Source: Mycobacterium sp. DL592 (GTDB taxonomy: Bacteria > Actinomycetota > Actinomycetes > Mycobacteriales > Mycobacteriaceae). Taken from it: DNA of 64,000 nucleotides. Of the stretch, positions 61,305-64,000 are shown in pieces. The number at the start of each line of letters is the position of its first letter. Positions within the stretch are counted from its first letter, which is position 1. Where the stretch lies: contig NZ_CP050192.1 of the NCBI RefSeq assembly GCF_011694515.1, positions 4,231,064 through 4,295,063 on the forward strand, in the 5' to 3' direction. A program made the position numbers and the translations under genes. Under the pieces are notes generated by a model. The model did no database searches. It had not been told where the DNA came from and was given only the letters and a program-made list of their open reading frames with translations.

Positions 61305-62821
61305 TGGAGTTGACTTCGGCACCTCAGCCGGTCGGATCGAAGGTCGTCCCCCCCGACCCGTCTATCACCTCGGCCATCGGTCGCCATCACACCCTGGCGA
61401 CGGCCGTGGCCGATCTCGTGGACAACAGCATCGACTTCGGTGCGACACACGTCCTGGTCAGATTTCTGATGCAGGGACCACGACCAGTAGGTCTACAGGT
61501 GATCGACAACGCGGCCGGTATGGATTCAACGGCGATCGACGACGCGATGACCTACGCCAAGAAGCGCGAATACAAGGGCCGCGATCTCGGCCACTTCGGG
61601 ATCGGACTCAAGGCCGCCTCACTCAGTCAAGCAAAGACTTTGATCGTGTGGTCGAAGCGTTACGGATCACCGGCGGTGGGCCGACGTTTACGCAAGGACA
61701 CGATCGACACGGGACCCGTGGTCGAGGAGTTCTCCACAGCCGACGCCGCCGAACGGCTTGCCAATCCTGGTGTCAACTTCGCTATGGACACCGGGACCAT
61801 CGTCGAATGGCATGAAATACAAACGTTTCTCACCTCGTCAAGCGAAGAAGAACAGCGGGCATGGATGAACCGCACCATGCAGGAGCTGATCAACCATCTC
61901 GGTTTAGTGCTGCATCGAATCCTCGAGCGCGGCGACCTGACCGTGCTAGTCGACACCTTTGACGTGGGGCTGGGCATTCCCGGACCTCCACGTGCGGTTA
62001 AAGCCATTGATCCCTTCTCTTATCGCGTTGCTGCCCACTCGGGTTATCCGAAGGAGCTGCGCGTGGATCTTGGCGATGCGATTGGAACCGCACAGCTGCA
62101 TATATGGCCGTACCGCGACAAGGGGCCGGGCTTCGTGCAGGGCGGTCGCCCCGAAACAGAGTCTCAAGGGCTCTACATTTATCGCAACGACCGTCTCCTC
62201 CAGGCCGGCGGTTGGAACGGGCTGGCAACATCGAGGGTCGACTTGGCCTTCGCGCGCGTAGCGTTCGATCTGACGCCCGAGCTGGAACCGCACGTCACAA
62301 TCAACCCCGAGAAGGTCGGGACGACATTCGATGATGAATTGCGGGGTGCGTTGGCGCGCGCACGGGCTGCGGACGACACCACCCTAGCGTCATTTCAGGA
62401 GGACGCGAAGCACGCGGCGAAGCTCGCGAAGCAGCGTTCGGCTTCCCCCATCGAAGCCCCGCTGCCCGGCGACGGACTTCCTGCCTTGGTCAAAGAGGCG
62501 TTCGCAACACACACCGAGCCCAACGACGTGTTCCCGATCGATATCCGATGGAGCCTGCTACCCGAGGAGCAGGTCTACGACATCGACATCGACAAGCACC
62601 AACTCATCCTGAATGCAAGGTACCGTTCGGCTGTCGTCGGCCACCGCAGCCTCGATATCGATGACGCGCCCGTCATCAAAAGTCTGCTGCTTCTTCTACT
62701 CGAAGACCACTTCGTCGGGACAGGCGGCGGGGCGAAGAAGAAGCGTGAGGAAGCAGCATGGCAAGCGATCCTCCTGGCCGCCATCAGAGCGCAACCCGCC
62801 CGAGAGGTGAGACCACTATGA
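61304..62821 (+). CDS. GHKL ATPase of the MORC/MutL-like type
   Basis: A 505-aa protein with an N-terminal GHKL (HSP90-like) ATPase. The N box is VADLVDNSIDFGA (35-47), the G1 box IDNAAGMD (67-74) and the G2 box GHFGIGLKAAS (96-106). At the catalytic base position the usual Glu is Asp37. The S5-like middle region and the basic end match the MORC-like ATPases found in restriction-linked operons. GTG 61304 shares a base with the DUF499 stop (TAGTG). In MORC/Mza-type systems this ATPase acts together with a nuclease and Z1 protein. Confidence 0.85.
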   Translation: MELTSAPQPVGSKVVPPDPSITSAIGRHHTLATAVADLVDNSIDFGATHVLVRFLMQGPRPVGLQVIDNAAGMDSTAIDDAMTYAKKREYKGRDLGHFGIGLKAASLSQAKTLIVWSKRYGSPAVGRRLRKDTIDTGPVVEEFSTADAAERLANPGVNFAMDTGTIVEWHEIQTFLTSSSEEEQRAWMNRTMQELINHLGLVLHRILERGDLTVLVDTFDVGLGIPGPPRAVKAIDPFSYRVAAHSGYPKELRVDLGDAIGTAQLHIWPYRDKGPGFVQGGRPETESQGLYIYRNDRLLQAGGWNGLATSRVDLAFARVAFDLTPELEPHVTINPEKVGTTFDDELRGALARARAADDTTLASFQEDAKHAAKLAKQRSASPIEAPLPGDGLPALVKEAFATHTEPNDVFPIDIRWSLLPEEQVYDIDIDKHQLILNARYRSAVVGHRSLDIDDAPVIKSLLLLLLEDHFVGTGGGAKKKREEAAWQAILLAAIRAQPAREVRPL

Positions 62822-63798
62822 GTGAGCCGGTGTCGGAGCTGAACCCGGACACGCTGGAGAAGTACTTCCGCAGTGGGGTGGTGACTACGCATCTCGTGAG
62901 CAACTCTCCGGAAGCAATCGTCAGGATCGACGGTTCCGGACAGAAGATTTCACTACTGACGCCTCACACCGGGATGCTCCAGAACACCGCCGAGCTTAAG
63001 CACGTCAGCACGGGCCTCGAGACTTGGAACGGCGGCGAGTGGGCTCGCGTCACAGTCGACGCACGCAATATGTACAGCGAGGCCTACGGACTGGTGCTCT
63101 CCATCGTTCAGGCAATGCGCGGCGGCGCGACCTTTGCTGCCGCCACATCTGCCGCGATGACGAACATGAAAGCTCTGCTCGCCGCCAAACCGCGGATATC
63201 GGAGGAAAAGCAGATTGGGTTGATTGGCGAGCTTCTGCTATTCCGCTCTCTGCTAGACGGTTTCGATGAATATTCGGTCATCGACTGGTGGTTGGGCCCG
63301 CTCGCCGAGGAACGCGACTATGCGTTCCCCACGTTCGACGCGGAGGTCAAGACCACCATCGGCGAGCTACGGGCGCATGTCATAAACGGGGCAAGCCAGC
63401 TGGAGCCGAGCCCTGGGCGGCCGCTGTGGCTCGTGTCTATCCAAGTCACTCGGGCCGGCGGCGATCCAAACGGGTTCACTCTCCCCGCACTGATCCAGGA
63501 GATCCGCGAACGGCTCACTACAACGCGAGACCGCTTCGTGGCATACCTAGCGTCGGAGAACTGGGAAGATGACGACGCAGCAATGTATCCCACCGCCTAT
63601 ATCCTGCGCAGCACACCGGCGGCATACGCGGTTGATGACGATTTCCCGGCGGTAACTGGCAAGCGCCTGCATTCGGTTGTTCCGCACAGCGATCTCGTCA
63701 GTGCAGTGACTTACCGTGTCAACGTCTCCTCACGCACGCCAGGAGACCCCGGCGAACCGCTAAGCGGATTCATAAGTCCACCACTTGCACAGGAGTAA
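62818..63798 (+). CDS. PD-(D/E)XK motif protein (DUF4420)
   Basis: A 326-aa protein of the DUF4420 type, a restriction-endonuclease-fold family found with MORC/MutL-like ATPases. QIGLIGELLLFRSL and RDYAFPTFDAEVKTTIGEL give Glu138 and D167...E176-V-K178, the expected PD-ExK metal site. FLAAATSAAMT is absent as a membrane segment, so it is soluble. ATG 62818 overlaps the GHKL ATPase stop (ATGA). It is the candidate DNA-cutting subunit of the system. Confidence 0.8.
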   Translation: MSEPVSELNPDTLEKYFRSGVVTTHLVSNSPEAIVRIDGSGQKISLLTPHTGMLQNTAELKHVSTGLETWNGGEWARVTVDARNMYSEAYGLVLSIVQAMRGGATFAAATSAAMTNMKALLAAKPRISEEKQIGLIGELLLFRSLLDGFDEYSVIDWWLGPLAEERDYAFPTFDAEVKTTIGELRAHVINGASQLEPSPGRPLWLVSIQVTRAGGDPNGFTLPALIQEIRERLTTTRDRFVAYLASENWEDDDAAMYPTAYILRSTPAAYAVDDDFPAVTGKRLHSVVPHSDLVSAVTYRVNVSSRTPGDPGEPLSGFISPPLAQE

Positions 63799-63802
63799 TG
63801 AC

Positions 63803-64000
63803 GTGACCGACGCGTATACCGACGCAATCGTTAGCATCGTGCGCGGGATGAGCAAGAGCGAACCCAAGCCGATGCTTAAGCGCGTGCGTTTCGAGCTGGA
63901 AGAAGCTGGCATTGATACTGATTTCGCGGAGACCGGCCTGGTCGACGCGATCACGTCCACCGACGTGAATGCTCCCGCGCGCTACGAGTTCCATATCCAG
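63803..64000 (+). CDS. Start of next defence-operon gene (truncated by window end)
   Basis: A reading frame of 66 codons open to the window end, beginning at GTG 63803 with AGGAG at 63791-63795 (7-base spacing), 4 bp after the DUF4420 stop. The visible part, MTDAYTDAIVSIVRGMSKSE then KPMLKRVRFELEEAGIDTDF, has no recognisable domain. In related systems a Z1-domain or AIPR gene occupies this place, so one of these is the expectation; only the sequence to the right can decide. Confidence 0.7.
   Translation, partial: MTDAYTDAIVSIVRGMSKSEPKPMLKRVRFELEEAGIDTDFAETGLVDAITSTDVNAPARYEFHIQ

Larger units (their letters stand above)
53305..64000. other. Probable defence island (left edge at about 53.31 kb, right edge outside window)
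   Basis: From the cupin/methyltransferase junction to the window end the genes are restriction and defence related. Codons rare elsewhere in the window (ATA, AGA, TTA) and runs of A/T become visibly more common, for example in the DUF1156 and DUF499 genes. No integrase, att repeat or tRNA is seen at the left edge, so insertion was probably by illegitimate or homologous recombination. The right boundary is not in the window. Confidence 0.65.

Overview
This 64 kb window looks like the chromosome of a fast-growing mycobacterium (Mycolicibacterium-like). The evidence is the very high GC content with frequent GTG starts, paired mycolic-acid methyltransferases, a complete Mce operon with two YrbE permeases, an IniB-type protein, a UsfY-like protein, tandem L,D-transpeptidases, DesA3-like desaturase, CspA and several GAF-ANTAR regulators. 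No rRNA, tRNA, CRISPR array or insertion sequence was recognised.

Layout. 0-2.9 kb: a + strand operon (crotonase, TetR, two SDR dehydrogenases) closed by a strong hairpin. 2.9-6.1 kb: a large glycine-rich IniB-like protein, a UsfY-like membrane protein with a perfect CRP-type palindrome upstream, and a 32-residue Cys-rich metallothionein-like gene with a copper-type operator. 6.1-8.8 kb: two paralogous L,D-transpeptidases. 8.9-15.1 kb: NYN/LOTUS protein, secreted protein, SAM methyltransferase, two cyclopropane/mycolate methyltransferases, a ketosynthase-like protein that has lost its nucleophilic cysteine, and an AcuI/YhdH-type reductase. 15.2-19.4 kb: DEAD-box helicase with CspA, DUF5994 proteins, a TetR regulator with a palindrome-rich control region and several small ORFs. 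19.5-25.3 kb: an alanine-dehydrogenase/CEOS-like enzyme, a transglutaminase-like protein and an overlapping GT4 / helical-barrel / GH130 sugar cassette. 25.4-37.3 kb: four GAF-ANTAR proteins, a NuoF-like plus ferric-reductase-like redox operon, a fatty acyl-AMP ligase, a DesA3-like desaturase that appears to start with ATC, and a Ser/Thr kinase fused to a solute-binding sensor.

37.5-49.0 kb: a complete yrbEAB-mceABCDEF operon running into an Mce-associated protein, an MPT64/RsiV-like secreted protein and a 406-aa double-TetR regulator of the Mce3R type. 49.4-52.9 kb: an NAD-salvage locus with a divergent NrtR-like regulator, an operator-like inverted repeat, an unrecognised (possibly macrodomain-like) protein, PnuC and a NadR-like bifunctional enzyme.

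53.3 kb to the end: a probable acquired defence island. A C5-cytosine methyltransferase and a Vsr endonuclease are divergently arranged. They are followed by a tightly overlapping + strand operon of a DUF1156 methylase, a HEPN-DUF499 ATPase, a MORC/MutL-like GHKL ATPase, a DUF4420 PD-(D/E)XK protein and a truncated sixth gene. The left junction is visible at base level: the 3' end of the methyltransferase is fused to the 5' end of a host cupin gene, and both genes look truncated. The combination of a Mza/MORC-type restriction module with a DUF1156-DUF499 module is the most likely unusual system in the window.
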